A DNA stretch of 64,000 bases from an uncultured Bacteroidales bacterium (GCA_900317285.1 ONGA01000009.1:1-64000), one strand, 5' to 3'. Shown: positions 18,018 through 26,967, counted from the first letter of the stretch. Translations and numbers: made by a program. Notes: generated by a model not told the origin, from the sequence alone.

Positions 18018-18908
18018 ATGGCAAAATTCAAACAATACGTACTCCCCATAGCCATTCTCTTTGGTTTTCTGCTGCATAATTTATGCGTCAGTCTTTCTTT
18101 TCTTGTTCCCATTCTAATATTCACCATCCTCCTGCTCTCATTTGTCGCCGTAGACATTCGGCGTCTGCGCCCAACACTTTTCGATTTAGGACTCATTGTC
18201 TACCAAATAGTGGTCGGCGTCGGACTATTCCTGCTTCTCACACTCTTTGGTGTCAATAAAATCATTGCTGAAGGCGTTATGATGGGAGCCCTGACTCCTG
18301 TGGCGGCTTCCTCCACTGTGGTAGCCTGCATGCTGGGAGCCAACCGGGAACGGGTAACAACCTTCGCCATTGTTGGAAACATTTCCATGGCCGTTGTCAC
18401 CCCTATAGTATTCACGCTTATCGGTGATCACCCCGAACTCTCCTTGAGTAATTCATACATGCTGATGATGGCAAAAATCGGCAGTGTTCTTGCGCTACCC
18501 TTTTTTATTGCACTCATACTTCAGATATGGCTGCCCAAAGTCAATGATGTGTTAGCCAAACGCACTAATTGGAGTTATTATGTCTGGGCAATAGCGCTTT
18601 TCCTAACTCTTGGACAAACCATTCATTACATTCTCACACGCGGAGAAGGACAATGGGGGAACATCATCTGGTTGAGTTCCTTATCGCTGTTGTTCTGCTT
18701 TTTCCAGTTTTGGTTTGGTCGGAAATATGGGCGCCATCACAACGACATTATTGGCGGAGCCCAGATGATGGGACAAAAGAACTCCGCCATGGGTATCTGG
18801 ATGGTCAACACCTTCCTTTATTCTCCCCTTTCCTCCGTATTCATGGCCTTCTACAGCGTCTGGCAGAATCTATGGAACGCCTGGCAACTGGCCCACCTGA
18901 AAAAATAA
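18018..18908 (+). CDS. BASS-family (bile acid:Na+ symporter-like) membrane transporter
   Basis: 296 residues with nine or ten predicted helices. The segment LTPVAASSTVVACMLGANRE (about 92-111) resembles the conserved discontinuous helix of the bile acid/sodium symporter fold, and GGAQMMGQKNSAMGI (near 250) resembles the second crossover. Substrate is unknown; relatives carry organic anions, pantoate or amino-acid-derived acids. panD nearby makes a pantothenate-related role conceivable, but this is only inference. Confidence 0.7.
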   Translation: MAKFKQYVLPIAILFGFLLHNLCVSLSFLVPILIFTILLLSFVAVDIRRLRPTLFDLGLIVYQIVVGVGLFLLLTLFGVNKIIAEGVMMGALTPVAASSTVVACMLGANRERVTTFAIVGNISMAVVTPIVFTLIGDHPELSLSNSYMLMMAKIGSVLALPFFIALILQIWLPKVNDVLAKRTNWSYYVWAIALFLTLGQTIHYILTRGEGQWGNIIWLSSLSLLFCFFQFWFGRKYGRHHNDIIGGAQMMGQKNSAMGIWMVNTFLYSPLSSVFMAFYSVWQNLWNAWQLAHLKK

Positions 18909-18921
18909 AAAAAGAGAAATC

Positions 18922-19683
18922 ATGATAAAAGCAGCATTCTTCGACATTGACGGTACTTTACTCAGTTTCTCCACCCACCGAGTTTCACCTGGGACAATAC
19001 GTGCTTTTAACAAATTACATCAGGCTGGTGTCCGTACCTTTTTGTCGACCGGACGACCGGATGTATTGATACCTGAGATGCCAGTCGCTTTCGAGGCAAA
19101 AATAACCATGAACGGAGGTTTGGTTTTTACTCCGGAGAAGGTTCTTCTAAGCAATCCCATACGCGATAAAGAACTTCAAGCATGGCTTAATTTGGCAAGA
19201 GACAAGCATCTCTGTACCATGATATTCACAAAAGACAATATGTTTCTTGCACAACCTAACGAGATAGGACTAAAATTGCGCAACCAACTTGAGTTCGAGA
19301 TGCCACCAGTGGTAGATATTGATGAGATGCGAGGACATACTGCCTACCAAATCATTGCCATAATGCCCGGTGAAATGGACAGCGCTGTAGGCGAACTACT
19401 TCCCCATTGCCGCCTACCACGATGGCACCCGTACTTCACTGACATCGTTTCGTTTGACAACAGCAAAGCACGCGGAATGGAAGCCATTTGCCATCACTAC
19501 GGTATCCGACAGGAGGAAACAATTGCCTTCGGTGACGGAGCAAATGACATCGAAATGCTGGAATGGGCAAATATCGGCATCGCAATGGGAAACGCCGACG
19601 AGAAAGTCAAAAAACATGCCGACCTGATTACTACAGATGTCGACAACGAAGGCATAGAAAATGCAGTAAACAAGCTGTTATGA
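18922..19683 (+). CDS. Cof-type HAD-superfamily hydrolase
   Basis: 253 residues. Motif I FFDIDGTLL (Asp8 nucleophile, Asp10 acid/base), motif II LSTGRPD, and motif IV GDGANDIEML with the intervening C2 cap are those of Cof/YbiV sugar-phosphate phosphatases. Substrate cannot be deduced. Its stop overlaps the next small gene (ATGA). Confidence 0.88.
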   Translation: MIKAAFFDIDGTLLSFSTHRVSPGTIRAFNKLHQAGVRTFLSTGRPDVLIPEMPVAFEAKITMNGGLVFTPEKVLLSNPIRDKELQAWLNLARDKHLCTMIFTKDNMFLAQPNEIGLKLRNQLEFEMPPVVDIDEMRGHTAYQIIAIMPGEMDSAVGELLPHCRLPRWHPYFTDIVSFDNSKARGMEAICHHYGIRQEETIAFGDGANDIEMLEWANIGIAMGNADEKVKKHADLITTDVDNEGIENAVNKLL

Positions 19684-19892
19684 GCAATATACTTAAAGAA
19701 GAACTCGAAGAGACTTTACGACTTCTTGACAGCTATCAAGAACTTGCCGTCGACCAGATTGACGACCATAGTTTTATTGCCCGCGGAAACGGATTCTGTG
19801 ACTCAAAATACAGTGACGACTTCCTACAACTTCAGATAGCTCAACTCACCGCACGTGCAGCAGACCTCAGAAAACAAATTGAAAAAAAATAA
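19680..19892 (+). CDS. Small acidic helical protein of unknown function
   Basis: 70 residues, starting at the ATG that overlaps the HAD stop. It is predicted mostly helical (NILKEELEETLRLLDSYQEL, then a C-terminal helix LQIAQLTARAADLRKQIEKK). No signal peptide or domain is recognised. The tight packing between the HAD and cls genes (2 bp) suggests it is translated. Confidence 0.6.
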   Translation: MSNILKEELEETLRLLDSYQELAVDQIDDHSFIARGNGFCDSKYSDDFLQLQIAQLTARAADLRKQIEKK

Positions 19893-19894
19893 TT

Positions 19895-21316
19895 ATGTTG
19901 TACGAGATATTTCTTGCCCTCATTGTTGTCGGTTCATTAGTGATTGTCATTTCAGAAAATAGAAAACCTTACATTTCCCTTTTCTGGATACTCTTCATCA
20001 CCCTCCTGCCAGGTGTGGGACTCCTGTTCTACCTCCTTCTCGGTAAAGACTATCGCAGTCGACGAGTCATCAAGGCAGACGAGTTAGCCTTGCTTGATAC
20101 CCTACGCAACCAAGCCATTGGCAACAGCATTGAGAGCCATACACCCACCGAAAAATATCAGAAACTTGCCGACATGATGAAAGGGGCCAACGACACTCCC
20201 TTGATATCGGGCAACGAAGTACGCATCTTTACCGATTTCACCCCCATGTTCCAGTCAATGCTGGACGACATCGCTCGTGCCAAAACATTCATACACATAC
20301 AATTCTATATCATTGAGAACGACGAAGTCGGACGTCAGTTAAGCAGTCTGCTCATTCGCAAAGCACAACAAGGCGTAGACGTGAGGCTCATGTTCGACAG
20401 TTGGGCAAACCTCCTTGTGCGCAACAACTACTATGAACACATGCGACGCGGCGGTATAAAAGTCCAATCCTTCCAAAAACTCATCCCCTCCATGTTCACC
20501 CGCGACGTCAACTGCCGCACACACCGTAAGATCGTTGTCATCGATGGACACACAGGCTACACCGGTGGCATGAACATAGCCCGCCGCTACCGCGACGGCA
20601 TCAACCATGGAGCCTGGCGCGACACCCATGTCCGTATACAAGGCCCTGCCGTCAGCCAACTCGAAGTCTCCATCCTTGCCGACTGGCGTTTCTGCACCAA
20701 AGAACTGCTTGCCCACCCCAAATACTTCCCTCCCGTCCCCCCCTCCTCCAACCCCTCCATTCCGCCATCCACCTGCCAAATAGTCACCTCCGGCCCCATG
20801 GACGAATGGAACACCGTCATGCAGGGAATCGTCCAAGCCATTGCACAGAGCCGTCGCTACCTCTACCTCCAAACCCCCTACTTCATACCCACCCATCCCA
20901 TACTCCTTGCCCTCCGCAATGCGGCGCTCGCAGGCGTCGACGTCCGCATCATGATGCCGTCTACCGCCGACCGGGGCGCCATAACACTCTATGCCTCTAA
21001 ATCCTACTTCAGGGACATACTCCCTGCCGGAGTAAAAATATACCTCTACAACAAAGGATACCTCCACTCCAAGACCATGGTCTGCGACGACGACTTCCTA
21101 ACCATCGGCTCCACCAATATCGACCCCCGAAGCCTGGAGCAGAACTTCGAAGTCAACGCCTTCATCTACGACCACGTGCTTGCCACCCGCCAACGCGACA
21201 TATTCCTCGCGGACCAAGAGGAATGCACCCTTCTGGACCCCCAACAATGGCAAAAACGTCCCAACATCGAGAAATTCCTCGAATCATCCGCCCGCATCCT
21301 CACTCCCATCCTTTAA
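19895..21316 (+). CDS. cls: Cardiolipin synthase
   Basis: 473 residues: two N-terminal membrane helices, then two phospholipase-D HKD motifs, HRKIVVIDGHTGYTGG (near residue 210) and HSKTMVCDDDFLTIGSTN (near residue 390). It makes cardiolipin from two phosphatidylglycerols at the inner membrane. A Pro/Ser-rich insertion at about residue 275-290 (VPPSSNPSIPPSTC) separates the two halves. Last gene of the long plus-strand run. Confidence 0.92.
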   Translation: MLYEIFLALIVVGSLVIVISENRKPYISLFWILFITLLPGVGLLFYLLLGKDYRSRRVIKADELALLDTLRNQAIGNSIESHTPTEKYQKLADMMKGANDTPLISGNEVRIFTDFTPMFQSMLDDIARAKTFIHIQFYIIENDEVGRQLSSLLIRKAQQGVDVRLMFDSWANLLVRNNYYEHMRRGGIKVQSFQKLIPSMFTRDVNCRTHRKIVVIDGHTGYTGGMNIARRYRDGINHGAWRDTHVRIQGPAVSQLEVSILADWRFCTKELLAHPKYFPPVPPSSNPSIPPSTCQIVTSGPMDEWNTVMQGIVQAIAQSRRYLYLQTPYFIPTHPILLALRNAALAGVDVRIMMPSTADRGAITLYASKSYFRDILPAGVKIYLYNKGYLHSKTMVCDDDFLTIGSTNIDPRSLEQNFEVNAFIYDHVLATRQRDIFLADQEECTLLDPQQWQKRPNIEKFLESSARILTPIL

Positions 21317-21322
21317 AACCAT

Positions 21323-21352
21323 CGCCCTATCATCTTCTACAATGATAGGGCG
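21323..21352. terminator. Hairpin between convergent cls and barrel-protein genes
   Basis: Perfect 11-bp stem CGCCCTATCAT / ATGATAGGGCG with an 8-nt loop and no strong T-run. It is placed to end both convergent transcripts. Confidence 0.65.
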
Positions 21353-21382
21353 TGGTAAGAAGTTCTATACTGGGAACAGGGG

Positions 21383-22732
21383 TCAATCCATTGTCAGGGT
21401 AATGCCGAATTTTATTGGGAAGAGGTCCTGGGTGTTGGAGCGCATGGTGCTCATGGTAGGAACCTGGAAGTAGACACCAATGCCTTCGTAGCTGAGGGTG
21501 GCACGGAGGTCGAGCTTGTAGGGGTTGATGTATTTGTTGACGCTTTGGTCGTAGTCAATGCGTTCCTCTAGGTCAGTGATATACTCGCGACGAAGACCTG
21601 TATGGCTGCCGCCCCAGTGGATGCCGGGGAGGGCGCTGAGGGTGAGGCTCCAGTCATGCCAAAGGTCGAAGCGGAAGGTGAGCGGGAGAACAACATAGCG
21701 CGTGTTGAGCCACGAAGTACAGGTTGCATCGCCGCCGTCGGTGAAAGTGTGCGGATTGGTGGCGGTATTAAACGTAATGTCTTTGCCCTCAAACTTGAAC
21801 TTATCCCACTCAAGACCAAGGCCGACGTAGAATCCAAAGTGGCGGGTGCCGACAATGGGGTAGTTCACCGAAAGCTGGATATTGTTGAAGCTAGTGCGAA
21901 TAGCAGCATCGCCCTCCACGCCCTCGAAGCCGTTGAACATGCCGGTGCCCCAGTTATGGAAGCCCCAGGCAAAGTTGAGGGCCACGTCGCGGTGGCGCCA
22001 GATGGATTTCTTCTTCTCTGGCATAGTTGTCGGGGGCGTGCTGATATCAATTTTTGCTTGCACGGCATCGGCAAACACCTTCCCTTGGGGACCTACCGGA
22101 CGGACGGTGTCGCCGTCGCAGTAGTTCCAGTCCACCTGGGCAAACTTGTTGTCAGGATCGAAGGAGATGCTCTGTATCAAGTTTTCCTGGCCTGGCTCAT
22201 AGATGGTTTTGATGCAGGCAATGCTGATGCGAGAGTAGTCGAATGACCCGATGTAATAATTGTGGTTGGCCTGGCGAATCTCGGAGTATATCATCGAGTG
22301 ATCCTTGGCCTTGAGCGTAAGGCTAACAGCCCACATCGAGTCGGTAATGTTGCCACTGAAGGTGACGGTGGCATAGTCCTGGGTGTTGATGGTCAGCCGG
22401 TCGCGCTTGCCGAAGCTACCCACAAAGAGGAGGTTGGCGTGGTCCTCGACCTCGAAGGTCATGGAGCGGCCCGCGGGCAGGAGGAGGGTAACATCGGCAT
22501 GGTTTTCCGAAATGGTCATGCGGTTGTTTTTTATCTTCGCCACCTGGTACTGGCTGGGGGACTGGAGCACCGTGGAGCCGTCGGTGGACTTCACCATGAG
22601 GCGAACAGTACCTTCGAGGCGTATCTCCTCCACATGGTCAGGCACCTGCTGAGTGTAGGTCTGCTGGGCGTGGGAGATTGAAAATTGAAAATTGATAATT
22701 GAAACTAGTGCTATCAAGGCTATCTTTTTCAT
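21383..22732 (-). CDS. Exported beta-rich head plus outer-membrane barrel protein (copy 2)
   Basis: 449 residues. The signal peptide contains the heptad-encoded stretch IINFQFSIS. Residues 25-190 resemble the repetitive beta-strand adhesin-like fold of DUF2807-type domains. The C-terminal half looks like an outer-membrane barrel (FAWGFHNWG near 265, GLGLEWDKFKF near 315). It has the same length and shared C-terminal motifs as the upstream neighbour, so the pair arose by tandem duplication. Last gene of the ECF sigma operon; likely an envelope-stress or surface output. Function unknown. Confidence 0.7.
   Translation of the reverse strand: MKKIALIALVSIINFQFSISHAQQTYTQQVPDHVEEIRLEGTVRLMVKSTDGSTVLQSPSQYQVAKIKNNRMTISENHADVTLLLPAGRSMTFEVEDHANLLFVGSFGKRDRLTINTQDYATVTFSGNITDSMWAVSLTLKAKDHSMIYSEIRQANHNYYIGSFDYSRISIACIKTIYEPGQENLIQSISFDPDNKFAQVDWNYCDGDTVRPVGPQGKVFADAVQAKIDISTPPTTMPEKKKSIWRHRDVALNFAWGFHNWGTGMFNGFEGVEGDAAIRTSFNNIQLSVNYPIVGTRHFGFYVGLGLEWDKFKFEGKDITFNTATNPHTFTDGGDATCTSWLNTRYVVLPLTFRFDLWHDWSLTLSALPGIHWGGSHTGLRREYITDLEERIDYDQSVNKYINPYKLDLRATLSYEGIGVYFQVPTMSTMRSNTQDLFPIKFGITLTMD
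22675..22706. repeat. Heptanucleotide tract inside a signal peptide
   Basis: Plus strand TTGAAAA-TTGAAAA-TTGATAA-TTGAAAC; on the coding strand it gives NFQFSI within the signal peptide of the barrel protein. Confidence 0.75.
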
Positions 22733-22746
22733 AAGGCTGTCTGTTT

Positions 22747-24096
22747 TTAGAAGATGATACCGAATTTGACTGGGAACAATTCATCGCAGTTGCCTTTGAA
22801 GGCCGGGAGCATGGAGGTCTGGAAATAGACACCGACGGAGCGGTATTGCACGGCGATGCGGGCATCGAGCTTATAGGGAGCAATGTAGGGGTTGACGGAG
22901 AAGTCCTTGATGTTGGTCTCGTCGTCGCCACTGGTGATGTCGCGCCGGAGGCCCGTGTGACTGCCGCTCCAATGGAGACCGGGGATGGCAGCGAGACCAA
23001 GCTTCCAGTGGCGGCCAAGGTCGAACTTCACCTCAATGGGCATGATGACATAGCGCGTCAGCAGTCGGCTCTCGCTATTGGCCACGGTACCGTTGACAAA
23101 GTGGTAGGGCTCGGTGGTCTGGTCGAAATGGATGTCACCGCGGTGGAACTTGTATTTGTCCCACTCCAAGCCGAGGCCTGCATAGAGAGCCACACGGCGG
23201 GAATAAACAACGGGGTAGTTGAAGGTCAATATGATATGGTTGAAGGAAGTGCGCACGGCGGCATCGTCGTCGGTACTGGCAAAGCCGTTCAGGCGCTCCT
23301 TGCCCCAGTTATGGAAGCCCCAGGCGAAGTCGATATTGGGATTCCAAGTGCGACGATTGAGGCGCAGCTTTATCTTACGTGCCAGGTCGGCCACGTCGTC
23401 GGCATCAAGGTCACCGAGATCGTCAAGATCGAAGTCAATATCGTCATCGTTCTCAGCAAAGAAGCCTTCGGCCTCCTTGGGGTCGACGGTCTGCGGCAAA
23501 CCAGGGTAGAGCCTATGTTTGATGTTGATGCTGGCATGTTCGCTTTGACTAACGTGACACAACTGTTCCTGATTTTCCGAATACGCCAGTTCGACGATGA
23601 ATGCCTTCAACCGCGAGTTATCCTTGGCACTGAATCCATAGGCTTCCGCGACAACGCGACTCTTAACATTAACACGTGCCTCATCCTTAAGGGTAAACGA
23701 CATCATTTTGGCACTGAGAGTGTCGGATATGCCCTCAAATGTCACCGTAGAGAGGTCGTTGACAATCAGATGGAATACATCTGGGTAATGGAAAGTACCC
23801 TGGAAGGTGACTTCGGAGTTGCCGCGAATATAAAAAGAGTTCACCTTGTCGGTACTTAGGTGGAGGCGAAGCTTATGGTCGCCAAAGAACTTCATGCTTT
23901 TGTCTTGAAAGCTGACACCTGCGTCGGCATTCATAATGCCATCCTCAATACCGCTGATGGTGTCGGAAACAATGACGACCTTACAGTCCTCAATGGTGAG
24001 AAGGATCACATCGTCGGGCAACGGCTGCACCTGCGCCTTAAGGGTCGGAGCAATCAGCAGCAAGGCCAAAGCCAATAGAAATCGGTTGTTTTTCAT
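22747..24096 (-). CDS. Exported beta-rich head plus outer-membrane barrel protein (copy 1)
   Basis: 449 residues. Signal peptide MKNNRFLLALALLLIAPTLKA, a beta-strand-rich N-terminal half, an acidic linker (DDDIDFDLDDLGDLDADD near 215-235), and a C-terminal barrel half with FAWGFHNWG and GLGLEWDKYKF shared with the downstream paralogue. The Asp-rich linker is absent from copy 2 and could bind Ca2+. It lies 14 bp upstream of copy 2 and 8 bp after the anti-sigma-like gene. Function unknown; surface location inferred. Confidence 0.7.
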   Translation of the reverse strand: MKNNRFLLALALLLIAPTLKAQVQPLPDDVILLTIEDCKVVIVSDTISGIEDGIMNADAGVSFQDKSMKFFGDHKLRLHLSTDKVNSFYIRGNSEVTFQGTFHYPDVFHLIVNDLSTVTFEGISDTLSAKMMSFTLKDEARVNVKSRVVAEAYGFSAKDNSRLKAFIVELAYSENQEQLCHVSQSEHASINIKHRLYPGLPQTVDPKEAEGFFAENDDDIDFDLDDLGDLDADDVADLARKIKLRLNRRTWNPNIDFAWGFHNWGKERLNGFASTDDDAAVRTSFNHIILTFNYPVVYSRRVALYAGLGLEWDKYKFHRGDIHFDQTTEPYHFVNGTVANSESRLLTRYVIMPIEVKFDLGRHWKLGLAAIPGLHWSGSHTGLRRDITSGDDETNIKDFSVNPYIAPYKLDARIAVQYRSVGVYFQTSMLPAFKGNCDELFPVKFGIIF

Positions 24097-24104
24097 AATG
24101 ACAA

Positions 24105-24878
24105 CTATTTGATTTTACTTTTAATATTATCAATTTTTTCGCGCATAGGTTCCACGAAGTTCTCGGCAAGCTGACGGCTGTCGGGCAGGGCACGGCTGAC
24201 CAAACGGCCTAAGGGACGATTGCTAAGACCATCGCGGTAGGCGTCGTTGGCTACCAGCAACATATCACCCCAGTCGGCAGAGCGGTCGTAGACGATGAGG
24301 CTCTCAGTCTCTACCGGCGCGGCTTTGGCAGAGCTGTCCTCAAAGACAATGAGCGTGCTGATTTCAACAATTTCGACAGAAAAAACGGGTTCCTCCTGAG
24401 TAAGGGTATCTCTAGTGCTAGATGCGCTAGAAATACTAGATGCACTAGAAATACTAGCAACACTAGGAGCACTGGCTTTCTTGATGGCTTTAATGTTCTT
24501 TGGTGCAGGTTGGACCTCAGTCGGCAATGGTCTTGCCTCAGCCACCAGTGGAGTCTCGACAGACTTGATGCTTCCCTTGGGTTCCATGGTTCCCATGCGG
24601 AGAGCCGGCATCATCAGCGCCACCACCACGGCAGCGGCAGCGCTCCAGCGCAGCAGGACTGGCCAGAGGGATTGAGTGTGCGGCTGTGGCGCAGCAGCGT
24701 ACCGGACGCTCTCGTCACGCTCCAGACGCGGAGCCTCGCTGTAGAGCGCCAGCTCCTCGGCAGCCTCTGGATGGCTGGCGAGCCAGGTCTCCACAGCCTT
24801 GCACTCGGCGGCGGTGAGCTCGCCTTCGGCATAGCGCAGGAGCCACAACTCGTAGTTGTTGTTATCTATCGTTGTCAT
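24105..24878 (-). CDS. Anti-sigma-factor-like single-pass membrane protein
   Basis: 257 residues. The N-terminal 50 residues (YELWLLRYAEGELTAAECKA) match the cytoplasmic start seen in Bacteroidota proteins encoded next to ECF sigma factors. One membrane helix lies at about 75-92, followed by a long periplasmic region with a Ser-rich tract (ISSASSISSASS, near 142-153) encoded by an 18-bp tandem repeat. It overlaps the sigma gene by 17 nt. It probably binds and holds the sigma factor at the membrane, by context. Confidence 0.72.
   Translation of the reverse strand: MTTIDNNNYELWLLRYAEGELTAAECKAVETWLASHPEAAEELALYSEAPRLERDESVRYAAAPQPHTQSLWPVLLRWSAAAAVVVALMMPALRMGTMEPKGSIKSVETPLVAEARPLPTEVQPAPKNIKAIKKASAPSVASISSASSISSASSTRDTLTQEEPVFSVEIVEISTLIVFEDSSAKAAPVETESLIVYDRSADWGDMLLVANDAYRDGLSNRPLGRLVSRALPDSRQLAENFVEPMREKIDNIKSKIK
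24412..24471. repeat. 18-bp tandem repeat with CTAG every 9 bp
   Basis: Three 18-bp units (24418-24435, 24436-24453, 24454-24471, the last diverged). CTAG occurs at 24412, 24418, 24427, 24436, 24445, 24454 and 24463. It is in frame and encodes the Ser/Ala/Ile tract of the anti-sigma-like protein. Confidence 0.85.
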
Positions 24879-25395
24879 ATCCCATTTGTTTCAGTTGTTT
24901 TCTCATATTTACCCGGGCACGGAAAAGGTAGACCTGCACCTGGGAGTCGCTGAGCGCGAGGGTCTCCCCTATCTCGGCGTAACTGTAGCCCTCGACATCG
25001 CGGAGCTGGAGGATGGCCCTCTGCACTTCGGGCAGCGCCTGGAGGCTGCGCTCTATGGCCTCGCGGAGGTCGAACCGCTCGTCGGGTTGCTGCAGGGTCT
25101 CCACCGTCGACTGCTCCTCGTGCATCCTTACCACCTTGCCGTGGCGTAAAGCCATCATCAGGCTGCGGTAGGCCGAACTGAGCAGGTAGCTCTTGCCTTT
25201 CTCACGCGGCACCTCCTCGCGGTGGCTCCAAAGGGCGGCCAAAGCCTCCTGCACGGCATCCTCACAATCGGGCCTACTCTGACAGCATCGCATCGCGAAG
25301 CGCATCGCATCGTCGGCCCACAGGCGCACTCCCTTGTTATATTCCTTGGCAGTCAAATGGCAGTTTTGTAGTCCCTTTACACCCAATAATTGCAC
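24862..25395 (-). CDS. ECF-type RNA polymerase sigma factor
   Basis: 177 residues from a GTG at 25395. Region 2 (DCEDAVQEALAALWSHREEV) and region 4 (LPEVQRAILQLRDVEGYSYA, SDSQVQVYLFRARVNMRKQL) are clear. A TTG at 25356 would give the start MTAKEYNKGV, closer to related factors, so the first 13 residues are uncertain. It heads a four-gene operon with an anti-sigma-like protein and two barrel proteins, the likely regulon core. Regulation is probably autogenous; no clear promoter is visible. Confidence 0.85.
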   Translation of the reverse strand: MQLLGVKGLQNCHLTAKEYNKGVRLWADDAMRFAMRCCQSRPDCEDAVQEALAALWSHREEVPREKGKSYLLSSAYRSLMMALRHGKVVRMHEEQSTVETLQQPDERFDLREAIERSLQALPEVQRAILQLRDVEGYSYAEIGETLALSDSQVQVYLFRARVNMRKQLKQMGYDNDR

Positions 25396-25454
25396 AAAGG
25401 GGGTGAAATATTACACATAAAACGAAAAAAAAATGAAGAAATTATAATTTTTTT

Positions 25455-25485
25455 TTTGACGAATGAAAAAAAGTTCGTAATTTTG
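25455..25485 (+). promoter_or_regulatory. Promoter upstream of the YidD-TPR block
   Basis: TTTG (25455-25458) and TAATTTTG (25478-25485) with a 19-nt spacer, a near-perfect consensus. Confidence 0.8.
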
Positions 25486-25571
25486 CACTCGCAAACCGAT
25501 AGAAAAAGGTTTGCCGAGAAAGAAGCATTTTTCGCCTTATTCCTCAGATGTAAAACTGGACACTTTACATA

Positions 25572-25724
25572 ATGAAAACGTGGAATAAAGGAATTGGAAA
25601 TGCTCCATGTTGCGTGTATAGTATTCTATTGTCAATTCTATACCGTTTTGTGGAGCGACTCATTAAAACCTTTATTTTGTTTTCAAGGGAGTCCAGCCCT
25701 ACATCTGAAAATAGGGGACACTAA
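25572..25724 (+). CDS. Possible short ORF in the YidD-TPR leader
   Basis: 50 codons: MKTWNKGIGNAPCCVYSILL, a hydrophobic/basic middle, and a polar end. It could be a small membrane peptide or leader peptide, or chance. Only its position between a strong promoter and the next gene, and the hydrophobic run, support it. No family recognised. Confidence 0.25.
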   Translation: MKTWNKGIGNAPCCVYSILLSILYRFVERLIKTFILFSRESSPTSENRGH

Positions 25725-25762
25725 TGGATGGCTCCACTTTCTTCGTTGTATGAAACAACGGT

Positions 25763-26947
25763 ATGGACAACAAAAAATATAAAATAAACGTAATAGCCTT
25801 ATGCTTTCTCTTGTGGGCACATGGTTATGCCATGGGACAGGTGGAACAAAACAACCATGGTGCCGCAGCCCGCGACTACATACGGATATACCAAAAGTAC
25901 CTAAGTGGGCTGAAAGCATCACACTGTCCAATGTATCCTACCTGTTCACAATACGGCATGATGGTTTTTTCCGACCATTCTTTTGCAAAAGCAATGGTGC
26001 ATACTGCAGACAGATTACTCCGTTGTGGTAATCACGCAGATTTCTATCCAAAAATAACCGAGGGAACTCCTGCAGGTCAATTGCTAGACTATCCACCCAG
26101 TCGGGATGTACCCGCCAATATAATAACGACCTCAGCCCCCACTGTCGCCGCTGAAACTATCATACCGACCGATTCCACGCAAAATGCTGTCCAATTCATT
26201 AATCATCTTATCAACCAACATATATACGCAAGCGCACTATTAGAAATCGAACGTTTATTATACTACGATACAGCATTTTTAGATGTTCCGGAACTGTATT
26301 TAGATAAAATGCGTTGCTACGAAGGATTAAAACGCTATTCAGAAGGTTTGCTCTTTTTCGAACAAAGTATTCCAGTTACCCTCAAAGCTAACAATAAAAT
26401 AGTCTATATGGCAGCACATTTGTACAATCTGGTTGGCGACTACACAAAGTCCATCAGTTTGTATCAACAATCATCCGTGCTTAAAGACAGCAATGATGTA
26501 CATCCATTCACGGAGTTAGCTGTTTTATATGCAAGAGAAGAATTATTTGACAAATCCCGTAGCGCACTGGAATGCAAGTTGGAAATTGACAAAAACCATA
26601 AGAGTTACGAGAATAGTGTTTCCGTACTCGCAAAAATGGAGAAGTTCAAATACAAAAATCCAACTACCGCAATGCTTCTCAGCATTGTCCCCGGTATTGG
26701 TTATCTATACACATGTACACCAAAGAATGCAATAGTCTCTATTATAGTTAATAGTCTTCTGGCCTACACCGTATATACATCACTGAAAGTCCACAACTGG
26801 GGCCTCGGTATCATCATGGGTGTATTTTCAGTATCATTCTATGGAGGAAACATTGTTGGTTCTGGAGTAAGTGCCAAACGATACAATGAGAAAATCAAAA
26901 ACGATGCTATCGCAGAATTGAAACATCTCAATCCTTTTTATTATTAA
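25763..26947 (+). CDS. YidD-domain / TPR / C-terminal membrane fusion protein
   Basis: 394 residues. After a signal-like N-terminus (INVIALCFLLWAHGYAMG), residues 40-97 match the YidD (membrane insertion efficiency factor) domain: YQKYLSGLKASHCPMYPTCS and the C-terminal LLRCGN. Free-standing YidD is about 70-90 residues and sits next to yidC or rnpA. Here it is followed by about 180 residues of TPR-like helices and a C-terminal part with three membrane helices from about 310 onward (TAMLLSIVPGIGYLYTCTPK). An export signal before YidD suggests the domain works outside the cytoplasm or as a membrane anchor. First of four plus-strand genes in an AT-richer block. Confidence 0.75.
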   Translation: MDNKKYKINVIALCFLLWAHGYAMGQVEQNNHGAAARDYIRIYQKYLSGLKASHCPMYPTCSQYGMMVFSDHSFAKAMVHTADRLLRCGNHADFYPKITEGTPAGQLLDYPPSRDVPANIITTSAPTVAAETIIPTDSTQNAVQFINHLINQHIYASALLEIERLLYYDTAFLDVPELYLDKMRCYEGLKRYSEGLLFFEQSIPVTLKANNKIVYMAAHLYNLVGDYTKSISLYQQSSVLKDSNDVHPFTELAVLYAREELFDKSRSALECKLEIDKNHKSYENSVSVLAKMEKFKYKNPTTAMLLSIVPGIGYLYTCTPKNAIVSIIVNSLLAYTVYTSLKVHNWGLGIIMGVFSVSFYGGNIVGSGVSAKRYNEKIKNDAIAELKHLNPFYY

Positions 26948-26967
26948 TTTTTTAAATTCAAACAATT

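Larger units (their letters stand above)
25396..25762. other. Intergenic region and long leader before the YidD-TPR gene
   Basis: This 367-bp stretch holds a plus-strand promoter (25455-25485). The transcript would start with a hairpin GCAAACC (25491-25497) / GGTTTGC (25508-25514), giving a leader of about 270 nt with one short ORF (25572-25724). No known riboswitch is recognised. Confidence 0.5.

Noticed and set aside
25594..25782. 62-codon frame in the YidD-TPR leader
   Set aside because: It overlaps the real start of the YidD-TPR gene and has no domain; only the 25572-25724 frame was kept, at low confidence.
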